A DNA stretch of 64,000 bases from Novosphingobium sp. CECT 9465 (GCF_920987055.1 NZ_CAKLBX010000001.1:2342501-2406500), one strand, 5' to 3'. Positions 25,662 through 35,359 are shown, counted from the stretch's first letter. Numbers and translations: made by a program. The notes: a model not told the origin generated them from the letters alone.

Positions 25662-26597
25662 TCACAACCCTGCCAGGAAAGCCTCGATATCGGCCATTCC
25701 GATCACGCTGGTGACCTGAACGTCGCCGGCTGAGCGCGTGATCATCGGGCCGAGGACCTTGCCGCCCAGTTCGACGAACTGTTCCACGCCCGCAGCCTTC
25801 ATCGCGATGGCGCTTTCGCGCCAGCGGACACGGCCGGTGACCTGTTCGACGAGCAGGCGCTTCACTTCGGCAGGGTCGGTGACGACCGAGGCGGTCACGT
25901 TGGCGAACAGCGCCACCCGCAGTGGGCCGGGCGCGGTTTTCTCGAAAGCCTCGGCCATGGCATCGGCAGCAGGCTGCATCAGCGGGCAGTGGAACGGCGC
26001 GGAAACGGGCAGCAGCACACCGCGCTTTATCCCATGATCCTTGACCATCGCCACCGCGCGCTCGATCGCCGCCTTGTGACCGGAGAGCACGACCTGCGTC
26101 GGATCGTTGTCGTTGGCGACAGTGCAGACTTCGCCCTCTGCCGCAACTTCGGCCAGGGCGGTCGCCTTTTCGATATCGGCACCCAGCAGCGCGCACATGG
26201 CCCCGATGCCCACCGGCACGGCAGCCTGCATCGATTGCCCGCGCAGCTTCAGCAGGCGCGCGGTATCGGCAAGGCTGAACGCGCCCGCCGCACACAGGGC
26301 AGTATATTCGCCAAGGCTGTGACCCGCCACGAAATCGGCCTTGTCCGCCAGTGCAATGCCGCCTTCCTGTTCGAGCACGCGCAGCACGGCGATGGCATTG
26401 GCCATGATCGCGGGCTGGGCGTTTTCGGTCAGGGTCAGGGCATCGTCCGGCCCATCGCGCATGATCTGGAACAGCTTCTGGCCCAGCGCGTCGTCCACTT
26501 CCTCGAACACCTCGCGCGCAACCGCGCTGGCTTCGGCGAGTTCAACCCCCATGCCGATCTTCTGGCTGCCCTGCCCCGGAAAAACGAACGCTCGCAT
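25662..26597 (-). CDS. fabD: Malonyl-CoA:ACP transacylase FabD
   Basis: FabD, 311 residues, moves malonyl groups from CoA to acyl carrier protein. Motifs are FVFPGQGSQKIGMG at the N-terminus, the nucleophile Ser in GHSLGEYTAL, the Arg in LKLRGQSMQ, and the active-site His in VSAPFHCPLM. GGAGG five bases before the ATG at 26597 decides the start over an earlier in-frame codon. It is presumably co-transcribed with fabG across the inserted cassette. Confidence 0.96.
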   Translation of the reverse strand: MRAFVFPGQGSQKIGMGVELAEASAVAREVFEEVDDALGQKLFQIMRDGPDDALTLTENAQPAIMANAIAVLRVLEQEGGIALADKADFVAGHSLGEYTALCAAGAFSLADTARLLKLRGQSMQAAVPVGIGAMCALLGADIEKATALAEVAAEGEVCTVANDNDPTQVVLSGHKAAIERAVAMVKDHGIKRGVLLPVSAPFHCPLMQPAADAMAEAFEKTAPGPLRVALFANVTASVVTDPAEVKRLLVEQVTGRVRWRESAIAMKAAGVEQFVELGGKVLGPMITRSAGDVQVTSVIGMADIEAFLAGL

Positions 26598-26654
26598 CAG
26601 ACCCTCCACTCATGGTCCACCAATTTGGCGGTGGCCCTATGCCGCGCCTGTCAG

Positions 26655-27476
26655 TCAGGCAAGACCGAACGGCACGATCTTGTTGTCAATATCATGGCCG
26701 ATGTCCGCCCTTCCCAGAAAGGCGATGCCCGTCCGCGCGCACCAGTGGCGCGCCATGTCCTCAACTTCGCAGCCGAAAGGCCGGTCGTTCTGCGGCACAT
26801 CGCTGACCCGCCCAAGTCGCAATCCGGCGATGCCAAGCGGGGCAAGGCAACTGGTCACGCTGAACAGCAGGCGATCCACGGCGTAGTGATACTCCGCGAC
26901 TTCCTCTACCATGACCACATGGCCGGAAAGGTCGGGCAACAGCGGCGTTCCGCACAGCATAGCCAGCGTCATCAGGTTGAACGCCACAGCCGGTGTGCGC
27001 CCGTCCAGCGATGGTTCCAGCCCGTCACCCCCGCCCGCCAGCCACGCCAGCGTCCGGCCCACGGCTGCCTCTCCTCCGGCGCGGCGGATATCGGTCGGCA
27101 TCGGCGCATGGACCTGCCGTCCCACGCGGGCACGATAGAGCAGCGCCAGCAATGTGCCGCCATCGGAATAGCCGAGGTACTGCTTGCCATGCGCCACCGG
27201 CCCCAGCAGCGGCAGCGCATCCATCGCAATGCGGTTCGCCCCATAACCGCCGCGCACGAACCACACCGCATCGAATGCCGGATCGTTGGCGCATTCCAGA
27301 AACGCGGAAAGCCGCTGGGCGTCCGTCCCGGCGAAATGGCCTGCGCTGGCAAAGCATTGATCGTGGAACACCAGGTCCAGCGCGGGAAACTGCGCCTGCG
27401 CGAGTGCGGAAACGCGCGCCGCATCGTCCCGGCTGAACGGGGTGGATGGCGCGCAGATGGCGATACGTCTGGTCAC
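26655..27476 (-). CDS. LD-carboxypeptidase (peptidase S66)
   Basis: Protein of 273 residues of the S66/LdcA family, which removes the terminal D-Ala from murein tetrapeptides in the cytoplasm during wall recycling. The N-terminal AICAPSTPF and WFVRGGYGANRI are typical. The catalytic Ser lies in LGYSDGGTLL, the Glu in MVEEVAEYHY and the His in GHDIDNKIVPFG. It is divergent from the Mur-ligase gene at 27564, whose presumed substrate is its product. Confidence 0.9.
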   Translation of the reverse strand: MTRRIAICAPSTPFSRDDAARVSALAQAQFPALDLVFHDQCFASAGHFAGTDAQRLSAFLECANDPAFDAVWFVRGGYGANRIAMDALPLLGPVAHGKQYLGYSDGGTLLALLYRARVGRQVHAPMPTDIRRAGGEAAVGRTLAWLAGGGDGLEPSLDGRTPAVAFNLMTLAMLCGTPLLPDLSGHVVMVEEVAEYHYAVDRLLFSVTSCLAPLGIAGLRLGRVSDVPQNDRPFGCEVEDMARHWCARTGIAFLGRADIGHDIDNKIVPFGLA

Positions 27477-27563
27477 GCGCCATCTCTAGACCCGTTCGCC
27501 TGTCTGGTGAAAGCCGCAATCGGGTGGTTGTCACCGGCGGCGCGGGCGAATACCGCATGGCGC

Positions 27564-28991
27564 ATGACCAGCCCCGCCGACCTGTCGCCCGAAAGTCTGT
27601 CCGCCCGCGAATGGTTCTTCTGCGGAATCGGCGGGTCGGGCATGTTGCCGCTCGCACTGATCCTGCACGGCATGGGCGCGCGGGTTTCCGGATCGGACCG
27701 CAGCCGCGATCAGGGCCGCACACCCGAAAAGTTCGCATGGCTCGAAAGCCTCGGCTTCACCCTGTTCGTGCAGGATGGCTCTGGCATCACGTCCCCGGAT
27801 CAGGTGCTGGTCGCCTCCGCAGCGGTGGAAGACACCGTGCCCGAAGTCGTCCGCGCCCATGAACTCGGCTGCGCACGGATGAGCCGGGCCGAATTGCTCT
27901 CCGCCCTGTTCAATGCCGCGCCCCGGTCCATCGCGGTGGGCGGCACCAGCGGCAAATCGACCGTCACCGGCATGATCGGCTGGATCCTGACGCAGGCCGG
28001 ACGCGATCCCACGATCATGAACGGCGCGGTGATGAAGAACTTCGTCGCACCCGACGCGCCTTTCGCATCGGCACGAGTGGGTTCAGGCGGCACCTTCGTT
28101 TCCGAAGTGGATGAGAGCGACGGTTCGATTGCGCTTTACCGGCCCACCGTGGCCGTGCTCAACAACGTCAGCCTCGATCACAAGAGCCTTGAGGAACTGC
28201 GCGATCTGTTTGGCGATTTTCTTGGCCGCGCCGCCACGGCGGTCATCAATGCCGACGATGACGAGAGCATGGCGCTGATTGACCGCGCCGCCAATGCCAT
28301 CACTTTCGGCCTCGCTGAAGAAGCCATGATCGGCGTGACCGAAGGCTCCATCAGCGAAGGCGCTACCACGATCGCTGCCGAACTCGTCGACCGGCGCGAT
28401 GGCACCGCCCACGCCTTGCGCCTGCAAGTGCCGGGCCACCACAATCTCGCCAATGCGCTTGCCGCCGTGGCCGCCGCCAGCGCCGCGGGCCTGCCTGTCG
28501 CAGATGCCGTGCGCCACATTGCGAGCTTTGCCGGGCTTGCCCGCCGGTTCGACATCGTGGGCACCAGCGCCAGCGGCGTGACCGTGATCGACGATTTCGG
28601 CCACAACCCTGAAAAGATTGCGGCAACGCTTGCCACCCTGCGCGCGCATCCGGGCCGGATCATCGCGTTCTTCCAGCCGCACGGCTATGGCCCGTTGCGC
28701 CAGATGGGCGCGGGACTGGCCGAAGTCATGGCCGAAGGTCTTGGCACGAATGACCTGACGATCCTGTGCGACCCGGTCTATTTCGGCGGCACGGTCGATC
28801 GCTCGGTCGGTTCGGAACGCATCGTTCGCCTGATCGGCATTCACGGGGGCAAGGCGGAACATATCCCCGCCCGTACCGATTGCGCAGACCGGATCGTGGC
28901 GCTCGCCCGGCCCGGTGACCGCGTGGTGATCATGGGCGCGCGCGACGATACGCTGTCCTTGTTTGCGCGCGGGATTCTGGATCGGCTTTAG
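27564..28991 (+). CDS. Mur ligase family protein (Mpl/MurC-like)
   Basis: Protein of 475 residues. The N-terminal FFCGIGGSGMLPLALILHGMG binds the UDP-sugar, GGTSGKSTVTGMIG is the ATP loop, VLNNVSLDHKSLEEL is the central Mur motif, and a C-terminal domain begins near FAGLARRFDIVG. MurC and Mpl usually carry two His in this last region (HHP); here it reads DDFGHNP. With the LD-carboxypeptidase opposite, Mpl activity (joining recycled tripeptide to UDP-MurNAc) is likely, but this rests on context. The long open frame upstream of 27564 is a shadow of fabD and LdcA. Confidence 0.82.
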   Translation: MTSPADLSPESLSAREWFFCGIGGSGMLPLALILHGMGARVSGSDRSRDQGRTPEKFAWLESLGFTLFVQDGSGITSPDQVLVASAAVEDTVPEVVRAHELGCARMSRAELLSALFNAAPRSIAVGGTSGKSTVTGMIGWILTQAGRDPTIMNGAVMKNFVAPDAPFASARVGSGGTFVSEVDESDGSIALYRPTVAVLNNVSLDHKSLEELRDLFGDFLGRAATAVINADDDESMALIDRAANAITFGLAEEAMIGVTEGSISEGATTIAAELVDRRDGTAHALRLQVPGHHNLANALAAVAAASAAGLPVADAVRHIASFAGLARRFDIVGTSASGVTVIDDFGHNPEKIAATLATLRAHPGRIIAFFQPHGYGPLRQMGAGLAEVMAEGLGTNDLTILCDPVYFGGTVDRSVGSERIVRLIGIHGGKAEHIPARTDCADRIVALARPGDRVVIMGARDDTLSLFARGILDRL

Positions 28992-29052
28992 GGGCCGAAT
29001 CGTTCACGCGTCCGGCCCCGTCTCGCATTGCGGCCAGAAGGCTTGTCACCAA

Positions 29053-29583
29053 TCAGTCGAAGCGCTTTTCCAGCATCACAAGGTGCGGATCGCCATCCAG
29101 CCCGTGGGCAACGAAGCCCTTCTCGCGTTCGAGTTCGATGGCGGCGTGATTGTCGCGATCCTCTATGGAAATCACGCGCTTCAGGCCGCGCTTGCGCGCT
29201 TCTTCGGCCAGCATGTCAAGCAGGGTCCAGGCTACGCCGCGCCCGCGAAAATCGCTGCGCACCGAAACCGCGATTTCGCCGGCGTCCATTTTCGCATCGC
29301 ATGCCAGCATGGCCGAAGCGACCAGTTCGCCGCTCGCCTGCTCAAACGCGAGGAAGCTCTCGGTGCGCCAGTGATCGACATGCGTCAACGGCACAAGCTG
29401 ATCGTGCCCCACATGGTTGCTGGCCGCCAGAAAGCGGAACCGGCGATCTTCGGAGCTGACGTTGTCGAAGAAGGACGCCAGCAGGGCCTCGTCCTCCGCA
29501 AACGCCGCGCGGATGATCAGCACCACGCCGTCACGCGTCGCCATTTCGATCGTCGGTGCCAGTTCGGCCATCGTTGCAGTCAT
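29053..29583 (-). CDS. GNAT family N-acetyltransferase
   Basis: Protein of 176 residues. The acetyl-CoA-binding A motif is VSVRSDFRGRGVAWTLLDMLAE (R/QxxGxG/A pattern RGRGVA), followed by RVISIEDRDNHAAIELEREKGF, typical of motif B. The substrate is unknown; similar proteins occur as the acetyltransferase part of protein acetylases. GAGGAG seven bases before the ATG at 29583 decides the start. Confidence 0.85.
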   Translation of the reverse strand: MTATMAELAPTIEMATRDGVVLIIRAAFAEDEALLASFFDNVSSEDRRFRFLAASNHVGHDQLVPLTHVDHWRTESFLAFEQASGELVASAMLACDAKMDAGEIAVSVRSDFRGRGVAWTLLDMLAEEARKRGLKRVISIEDRDNHAAIELEREKGFVAHGLDGDPHLVMLEKRFD

Positions 29584-29786
29584 TGCGCGTCTCCTCAGGA
29601 TCATCCGACCTTCGACGCGGCTGTTAGCAGGCGGGACGAGGGCCGTGTTGATCCAGCGCAATCCCATGGAAACAGAGCGTTGCGAAGTTCGCGCAGGTAC
29701 TTGCAAAATTCGGATCGCGCCCCTGAAAAGCGGTCACCGCCAGCCGTCCTAAGGGGTGTAGTTAACGTAGAGGCGGAGAGATCATC

Positions 29787-30155
29787 ATGTGGCTGGACAC
29801 CGAAAGCGAGCGTTTCAACGCTTATCGCCGCGCACCGCGCGTGGGAATTGAGCTTCCGGTGCGCTGCAAGCACGGGGCCGAACGGTCAACGGTTATCCTT
29901 AAGGATCTTAATCCTTACGGTGCCCGGATCGAAGGTCTTGTGAAACTGCGGATCGATGAACCGCTGCACCTGATGCTGCCTGGGCTTCAGCCGAAGATGG
30001 CGTTTGTGGTGTGGTCACGCGATCGGGTCAGCGGGCTGGAATTCGAACAGCCATTGCATGACGACATATTCCAGAGCCTCGTCAGCGATTTTGCCATCAG
30101 GCACTATCGCGAAGGTCACCCGCCGAAATCGCCGCCGGTGCGTCACGCGGCCTGA
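29787..30155 (+). CDS. PilZ domain protein
   Basis: Protein of 122 residues made almost entirely of a PilZ domain, which binds cyclic-di-GMP. The binding elements are visible: the RxxxR-type RRAPRV near residue 14 and LKDLNPYGARIEG (D-x-N-x-x-G). It is likely a small effector for the second messenger made by the GGDEF proteins elsewhere in the window. GGAGAG lies upstream of the ATG. The target is unknown. Confidence 0.87.
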   Translation: MWLDTESERFNAYRRAPRVGIELPVRCKHGAERSTVILKDLNPYGARIEGLVKLRIDEPLHLMLPGLQPKMAFVVWSRDRVSGLEFEQPLHDDIFQSLVSDFAIRHYREGHPPKSPPVRHAA

Positions 30156-30167
30156 CGCAAATTGCGG

Positions 30168-31109
30168 TCAGTGCTTGCCACGCGCCTTGGCGATCAGGTG
30201 GACGACACCTGCCACGATGGCGCCCAGCACCAGCCCGACCAGTGCCGAGAGCACGGCATACGTCAGCCAGCCGAGTATGCCGCCCAGCGGTCCGGTTGCC
30301 ACTTCCACGGCATGCTGCATGTCATGCGCCAGTCCGGCCGGGCCGTGGACGCCCAGTTCGTCCAGCCCGTGCAGGATGATCCCGCCGCCGACCCACAGCA
30401 TCGCAGCGGTGCCCACCGTCGCCAGCAGCGCCAGCAGCACCGGCATCGCGCGCAGCAGGAAGTGCCCGATCTTGCGCGCCAGCGCCGATGATTTTTCGGA
30501 CAGATGCAGCCCGATGTCGTCCATCTTCACGATCAGCCCGACCGCGCCATAGACCGCGACCGTGATCGCGATGCCGACCAGCGCCAGAATGATCCCTTGA
30601 TTCAGCAAACTCTCAGTTGCCACCGACGAAAGCGTGATCGCCATGATCTCTGCTGAAAGGATCAAGTCCGTCCGCACCGCGCCTGAAACACGCGCGTTTT
30701 CGAACGCGGTCACATCGGCAGGAGCATCTTCCAGCGTTTCACCGATTTTCTCGGCACCCAGCTTTTCCAGCAGCTTTTCCGCGCCTTCGAAGCAGAGGAA
30801 CAAGCCGCCCGCCATCAGCAGCGGCGTGATAGCCGACGGGAGCAGCGCGCTCAGCGCAAGGGCGGCGGGCAACAGGATGATCAGCTTGTTGAACAGGCTG
30901 CCCTTGGCAATCCGCATGATTACCGGCAATTCCCGGTCCGGCGTAAAATCGGTAACATACGAAGGCGTCACCGCCGCATCGTCGATCACCACGCCTGCGG
31001 CCTTCGATCCGGCCTTTGCCGCCGCCGCGCTTACATCGTCCAGCGACGAGGCAGCAGCGCGGGCAATCACGGAAATATCGTCGAGCAGGGCGACCAGGCC
31101 GGTTGGCAT
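30168..31109 (-). CDS. DUF808 (YedI-like) inner-membrane protein
   Basis: Protein of 313 residues starting MPTGLVALLDDISVIARAAA with the typical VVIDDAAVTP and PVIMRIAKGSLFNK segments of DUF808. About six hydrophobic helices follow (for example LIILLPAALALSALLP, LAGILGWLTYAVLSALVGLVLG-like C-terminal region). The function of the family is unknown. It converges with the PilZ gene, with only 12 bases between the stops. Confidence 0.9.
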   Translation of the reverse strand: MPTGLVALLDDISVIARAAASSLDDVSAAAAKAGSKAAGVVIDDAAVTPSYVTDFTPDRELPVIMRIAKGSLFNKLIILLPAALALSALLPSAITPLLMAGGLFLCFEGAEKLLEKLGAEKIGETLEDAPADVTAFENARVSGAVRTDLILSAEIMAITLSSVATESLLNQGIILALVGIAITVAVYGAVGLIVKMDDIGLHLSEKSSALARKIGHFLLRAMPVLLALLATVGTAAMLWVGGGIILHGLDELGVHGPAGLAHDMQHAVEVATGPLGGILGWLTYAVLSALVGLVLGAIVAGVVHLIAKARGKH

Positions 31110-31252
31110 GAGAGGGGCGTGTCCTTGTTGGCGGGATTTGTCGGAGCAGACGTGCAGTAACACCGGAGCAAGCGCAAGGGTCCCGATGGCGTGAAATCGG
31201 GCAGAAACGAAGGTCTCGCCCAGCCCGCGATTAGTCGCTAAGGGCGACCGCC

Positions 31253-32416
31253 ATGGCTCCGCCCGTCACCAGCGCCGCAAAGCGCCTGCATCACCTCGAC
31301 GCCGCCCGTGCGCTACTGCTGCTGCTGGGCCTGCCATTCCATGTGGCGACCAAGGCGATCTTCGAGAGCGAACCGGCGGCCATCGCCTTCCAGACTTCGC
31401 CCGTCATCGGCGCCTATGCCTCGATAACGCACATCTTCCGCATGTTCGCCTTCTTCATGCTGGCAGGATATTTCGCCGGCATGATACGCGAGCGCAAGGG
31501 CGCTCACGCATGGGTCAGGGACCGTGCGCGCAGGCTTGGCCTGCCGCTGCTGGCCAGCCTTGCCACACTCGGCCTTGTCCAGTTCCAGTTGCAGGCCATG
31601 GCCCTGCACAAGCCTTCGCCGACATTTCTCGGCCTGCCGATCGCGCTTGACCATCTGTGGTTCCTGATCGTGCTGCTGGGCTTCTGCCTCTGCTATGCGG
31701 CAATCCCGTTTGCCCGCATTGCACCGGGCGAGCGCATCGGGCGCGCCCTGCTGCTCTCAGGGACCGGCGGAATCTGGCTGATGCTGGCGCTGTCTGTCTG
31801 GGGCGCGGTCCGTATCGCCTGCGAAATGCTGGTCCCACCCATCCCGAATGCCCCCATAGAAACACTGCTTTGGCAGCAATTCGTGTTCCACGCCGCCGCG
31901 TTCGTGCTTGGCATCCTGGCATGGCATGCCCGCGTCGGAGAGCAGGTGTTCGCCCTGCGCAACCGCGCGATCCTGCCGGCCATCGCCGTGCTGCTGGCGA
32001 TCTACATCCCGCTCGATCCGCTGATCCGCCCCGCGCTGGGCAAGGAAATCTATCCCGATCTGGCGGGCACACTGATCCTGCGCACCATCGAACTCCCGCT
32101 CGCCTATCTTATGGCCCTCGCGCTGTTCCGCCTGCTGGCGGCAACCGTGGTTCATGCCAGCGCGGCAATTACGTTCTTCGTCGATGGCGCGCTGGCGATT
32201 TACCTGTTCCATCTGGTCTGGGCCATGCTGATCCTGCCTCACGCCCGCGCCCTGCCCCTGCCGCCCGAAGTGCAGTGGATCGCGGGCACGGCGGCAGTGC
32301 TTGTGCTGTCCATCGCCAGTTACCTCATTGTCCGCACCAGCAATCTTGCGTCGGTCCTGTTCTGCGGCGCGCCTGCCAAGACGGCATCGCCCGCCAATCC
32401 CGTCACGACAACCTGA
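31253..32416 (+). CDS. Acyltransferase family 3 membrane protein (OpgC/MdoC-like)
   Basis: Integral membrane protein of 387 residues with about ten hydrophobic segments. The N-terminal RLHHLDAARALLLLLGLPFH holds the His/Asp region typical of acyltransferase-3 enzymes, and FRMFAFFMLAGYFAGM and LDHLWFLIVLLGFCL resemble glucan-modifying OpgC/MdoC. It probably acylates a periplasmic glucan or other envelope carbohydrate; the substrate is inferred only from family resemblance. Confidence 0.83.
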   Translation: MAPPVTSAAKRLHHLDAARALLLLLGLPFHVATKAIFESEPAAIAFQTSPVIGAYASITHIFRMFAFFMLAGYFAGMIRERKGAHAWVRDRARRLGLPLLASLATLGLVQFQLQAMALHKPSPTFLGLPIALDHLWFLIVLLGFCLCYAAIPFARIAPGERIGRALLLSGTGGIWLMLALSVWGAVRIACEMLVPPIPNAPIETLLWQQFVFHAAAFVLGILAWHARVGEQVFALRNRAILPAIAVLLAIYIPLDPLIRPALGKEIYPDLAGTLILRTIELPLAYLMALALFRLLAATVVHASAAITFFVDGALAIYLFHLVWAMLILPHARALPLPPEVQWIAGTAAVLVLSIASYLIVRTSNLASVLFCGAPAKTASPANPVTTT

Positions 32417-32562
32417 ACCGTGCATCGCGCTTGCATTCGCCCGCGGAATCGCTAAGGGCCACCGCTTCACCGGAAATCCGGCGAAACCCAAGAAAGCCGG
32501 AGGGGCCTCGCAATACCGCGAACAAGCCAGCGATCGGTTAGTATAGATAAGGACGCAAAAGC

Positions 32563-32925
32563 ATGCCGCTTTACGAGCATGTGTTTCTGGCGCGCCAGGA
32601 TCTGAGCCAGGCTCAGGTCGATGTGCTTGCCGCCACCGCCACCGAAATCATCGAAGCCAACAATGGCAAGGTCGTGAAGACCGAAACCTGGGGCCTTCGT
32701 TCGCTGGCATACAAGATCCAGAAGAATCGCAAGGCGCACTTCGTGCTGCTGAACATCGAATCTTCGGGCGCCGCCATCACCGAGCTGGAACGCCAGACCT
32801 CGATCAACGAAGACGTGATCCGTTTCATGACCGTCCGTGTCGACGAGCATGAAGGCGGCCCGTCCGTGATGATGCGCAAGAACGACCGCGAGCGCACCCG
32901 CCGCCGCGAACGCGAAGGGGAATAA
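32563..32925 (+). CDS. rpsF: 30S ribosomal protein S6
   Basis: S6, 120 residues, a small-subunit protein that pairs with S18 on the platform. Family segments: [35 protein letters not shown] and [10 protein letters not shown]. The C-terminal tail is Arg-rich (RRREREGE). AAGGA precedes the ATG. It is first in the rpsF-rpsR-rplI operon; the 146 bases upstream hold no gene and should carry the promoter. Confidence 0.98.
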   Translation: MPLYEHVFLARQDLSQAQVDVLAATATEIIEANNGKVVKTETWGLRSLAYKIQKNRKAHFVLLNIESSGAAITELERQTSINEDVIRFMTVRVDEHEGGPSVMMRKNDRERTRRREREGE

Positions 32926-32929
32926 GACA

Positions 32930-33154
32930 ATGGCTCGTCCGTTTTTCCGCCGCCGCAAGAGCTGCCCGTTTTCCGGCAAGAACGCTCCGAAGATCGACTA
33001 CAAGGACGTGCGCCTGCTTCAGGGCTTCATGTCCGAACGTGGCAAGATCGTCCCCAGCCGCATCACCGCCGTTTCGGCGAAGAAGCAGCGTGAGCTGAGC
33101 CAGGCGATCAAGCGCGCCCGGCACATCGGCCTCCTGCCCTACATCGTCAAGTAA
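32930..33154 (+). CDS. rpsR: 30S ribosomal protein S18
   Basis: S18, 74 residues: [16 protein letters not shown] at the N-terminus, then [19 protein letters not shown] and [16 protein letters not shown], the normal complete family sequence. It follows rpsF by four bases and precedes rplI by 13. Confidence 0.98.
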   Translation: MARPFFRRRKSCPFSGKNAPKIDYKDVRLLQGFMSERGKIVPSRITAVSAKKQRELSQAIKRARHIGLLPYIVK

Positions 33155-33167
33155 GGAGCGCCAACCC

Positions 33168-33767
33168 ATGCAGATCATCCTGCTCGAGCGCATCGAGAAG
33201 CTGGGCGCCATCGGCGACGAAGTGACCGTCAAGGACGGTTATGCCCGCAACTTCCTGCTGCCCAACAAGAAGGCGCTGCGCGCCAACGATGCCAACCGCA
33301 AGATTTTCGAATCGAACCGCGCGCGCATCGAAGCCGACAACGCCGCACGTCGTGATGAAGCCAAGGCTGAGTCGGGCAACGTCGAAGGCAAGGAAGTCGT
33401 GCTCATCCGCGCGTCGTCCAACGCTGGCCAGCTTTACGGTTCGGTTTCGGTCCGTGACATCTCGGACGCGCTGGTTGAACAGGGCGCCAAGGTGACCAAG
33501 GCCATGATCGTGCTGGAACGCCCGATCAAGACCATCGGCGTCTATGACGTCAAGGTCGCGCTTCACCCCGAAGTATCGGTCAACGTCAAGGTCAATGTCG
33601 CCCGCTCGCCCGACGAAGCCGCCCTGCAAACTGCGGGCGTCAACGTCATCGACGCGATGTTCGACAATGAAGTCGGCGGTTTCACCGAAGCCTACAACCC
33701 GAACGCCGAACCGGGCGAAATCCCGGCCGACCTTCTGGACGAAGACACCGAGGAAACGGAAGCCTGA
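33168..33767 (+). CDS. rplI: 50S ribosomal protein L9
   Basis: L9, 199 residues. The N-terminal domain reads MQIILLERIEKLGAIGDEV and VKDGYARNFLLPNKKA; the long helix and C-terminal RNA-binding domain follow (YGSVSVRDISDAL). An acidic tail of about 45 residues beyond the usual end is common in alphaproteobacterial L9. It is the last gene of the operon, with a terminator right after it. Confidence 0.98.
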   Translation: MQIILLERIEKLGAIGDEVTVKDGYARNFLLPNKKALRANDANRKIFESNRARIEADNAARRDEAKAESGNVEGKEVVLIRASSNAGQLYGSVSVRDISDALVEQGAKVTKAMIVLERPIKTIGVYDVKVALHPEVSVNVKVNVARSPDEAALQTAGVNVIDAMFDNEVGGFTEAYNPNAEPGEIPADLLDEDTEETEA

Positions 33768-33795
33768 GGCTTCCTGCCACTTCGGCAAACAGAAC

Positions 33796-33825
33796 AGGGG
33801 GCGTCCTTCGGGGCGCCCCTTTTTC
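33796..33825 (+). terminator. Terminator of rpsF-rpsR-rplI
   Basis: A GC-rich stem (AGGGG-CGTCC with GGGGCGCCCCT, one bulged G) followed by a run of five T, 29 bp after the L9 stop codon. Confidence 0.88.
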
Positions 33826-33871
33826 GTGAGCCTTCTTTGCACTGCAAAAAAGGCGCGCTACACACCTTGCG

Positions 33872-35308
33872 ATGGCTACAACAGAAACAATCCTCGCCGA
33901 ACTCACCCGCCTTTACGACAGCGCCGTTGCCCAGTTGCGCGACGATATCGCCGCCTATGCCAACACCGGCACACCGCCCGCGATCAACAAGCGCCACGAT
34001 GGCACTTATTGCTACCCTGAACTGCGCATCCGGCTTGACGATGATCCCCACAACGAATCTACCGGCCGCGCCTTCGGTCGCCTGACCCAGCGGGGCGATT
34101 ACGCCTGCAGCGTCACCCGGCCTGCACTGTTTGCCGATTACCTTTACGAACAGATCGAACTCATCCGCACGTCGTACAACGTGCGGATCGAAGTGGGCCG
34201 CTCGCGCCAGGAAATCCCGTTCCCCTATGTGCTCGATGGGGCTTATGGTGCGCGCATCAATCAGGTCAGCCCGCAGGAACTGGCGCAGCACTTTCCCGCC
34301 ACCGAACTGGCCCATATAGGCGACGAGATTGCCGATGGCGAATACAACGTCGGCGACGGTCCTTTTCCGCTTTCGCTGTTCGACGGGTTGCGCACCGATT
34401 TCAGCCTCGCCCGCCTGGCGCATTATACCGGCACCCGAACGGAAGATTTCCAGCGCTACATCCTGTTCACCAATTACCATCGCTACGTCGATGAATTCGT
34501 CGACTGGGCGGGTCAGCAGATCGATGGTGAACGCTACATCGCGCTTACCGGCGCAGGTGGCCTCAGCCTCGATGCGGCGACGGACAATGCCCGTGCCCGC
34601 CTTTCGGACACGGCATGGCGACGGCACCAGATGCCGGCCTATCACCTCGTCGCACCCGACAATTCCGGGATAACGCTGGTCAATATCGGCGTCGGCCCGT
34701 CCAACGCCAAGACCATATGCGATCACCTCGCCGTGCTACGGCCAGAGGCATGGCTGATGATCGGCCATTGCGGCGGCCTGCGCCCCACCCAGAAGATCGG
34801 CGATTACGTGCTCGCCCATGCCTACTTGCGCGACGATCGCGTGCTCGATCCGGTCCTGCCGCCCGAAATCCCCATCCCCGCCATCGCCGAAGTCCAGGTC
34901 GCCCTGCAAAAGGCCGCCGAGATGGTCAGCGGTGCGGGCGGGATCGATCTTAAAAAGCGCATGCGCACCGGCACCATCGTCACCACCGACGATCGCAACT
35001 GGGAACTGCGTTACACGCATTCCGCGCGCCGTCTGTCGCTCAGCCGCGCGGTCGGCATTGATATGGAAAGCGCCACCATCGCTGCCCAGGGTTATCGCTT
35101 TCGCGTTCCCTACGGCACGTTGCTGTGTGTTTCGGACAAGCCGCTGCACGGCGAAATCAAGCTGCCGGGCCAGGCCAATCGTTTCTACGAAGAAGCCATC
35201 GCCGCGCACCTTGCCATCGGCACCACCGCCTGCGAACTGCTCAGACAGGAAGGCGGACGCCTCCACAGTCGCAAGCTGCGCGCCTTCAACGAACCGCCGT
35301 TCCGGTAA
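33872..35308 (+). CDS. amn: AMP nucleosidase
   Basis: Protein of 478 residues that hydrolyses AMP to adenine and ribose 5-phosphate. The N-terminal regulatory domain shows PPAINKRHDGTYCYPELRI and SVTRPALFADYLYEQI. The catalytic nucleoside-phosphorylase-like domain has NIGVGPSNAKTICDHLAVLRP, MIGHCGGLRPTQKIGDYVLAHAYLRDD and the active-site GIDMESATIAAQGYRFRVPYGTLLCVSDKPLHGE-like region (Glu in DMES, Asp in SDKP). Length is usual for the family. Confidence 0.95.
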   Translation: MATTETILAELTRLYDSAVAQLRDDIAAYANTGTPPAINKRHDGTYCYPELRIRLDDDPHNESTGRAFGRLTQRGDYACSVTRPALFADYLYEQIELIRTSYNVRIEVGRSRQEIPFPYVLDGAYGARINQVSPQELAQHFPATELAHIGDEIADGEYNVGDGPFPLSLFDGLRTDFSLARLAHYTGTRTEDFQRYILFTNYHRYVDEFVDWAGQQIDGERYIALTGAGGLSLDAATDNARARLSDTAWRRHQMPAYHLVAPDNSGITLVNIGVGPSNAKTICDHLAVLRPEAWLMIGHCGGLRPTQKIGDYVLAHAYLRDDRVLDPVLPPEIPIPAIAEVQVALQKAAEMVSGAGGIDLKKRMRTGTIVTTDDRNWELRYTHSARRLSLSRAVGIDMESATIAAQGYRFRVPYGTLLCVSDKPLHGEIKLPGQANRFYEEAIAAHLAIGTTACELLRQEGGRLHSRKLRAFNEPPFR

Positions 35309-35315
35309 ATGCCAT

Positions 35316-35359
35316 CAAAAAGGGCAATCCATCGCGGCTAGCCCCGCTTCGGATTGCCC
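35316..35359 (-). terminator. Terminator of the YbjN-like gene
   Basis: A perfect 9-bp stem (35322-35330 with 35351-35359) with a small inner stem; on the minus strand it is followed directly by five T. It lies 66 bp after the stop of the gene at 35426. It may also slow transcription coming from amn, but there is no T run on that strand. Confidence 0.8.

Noticed and set aside
25989..27563. N-terminal extension of the Mur ligase to 1000 residues
   Set aside because: The upstream part lies antisense to fabD and LdcA and has shadow-like composition; the family sequence begins at the ATG at 27564.
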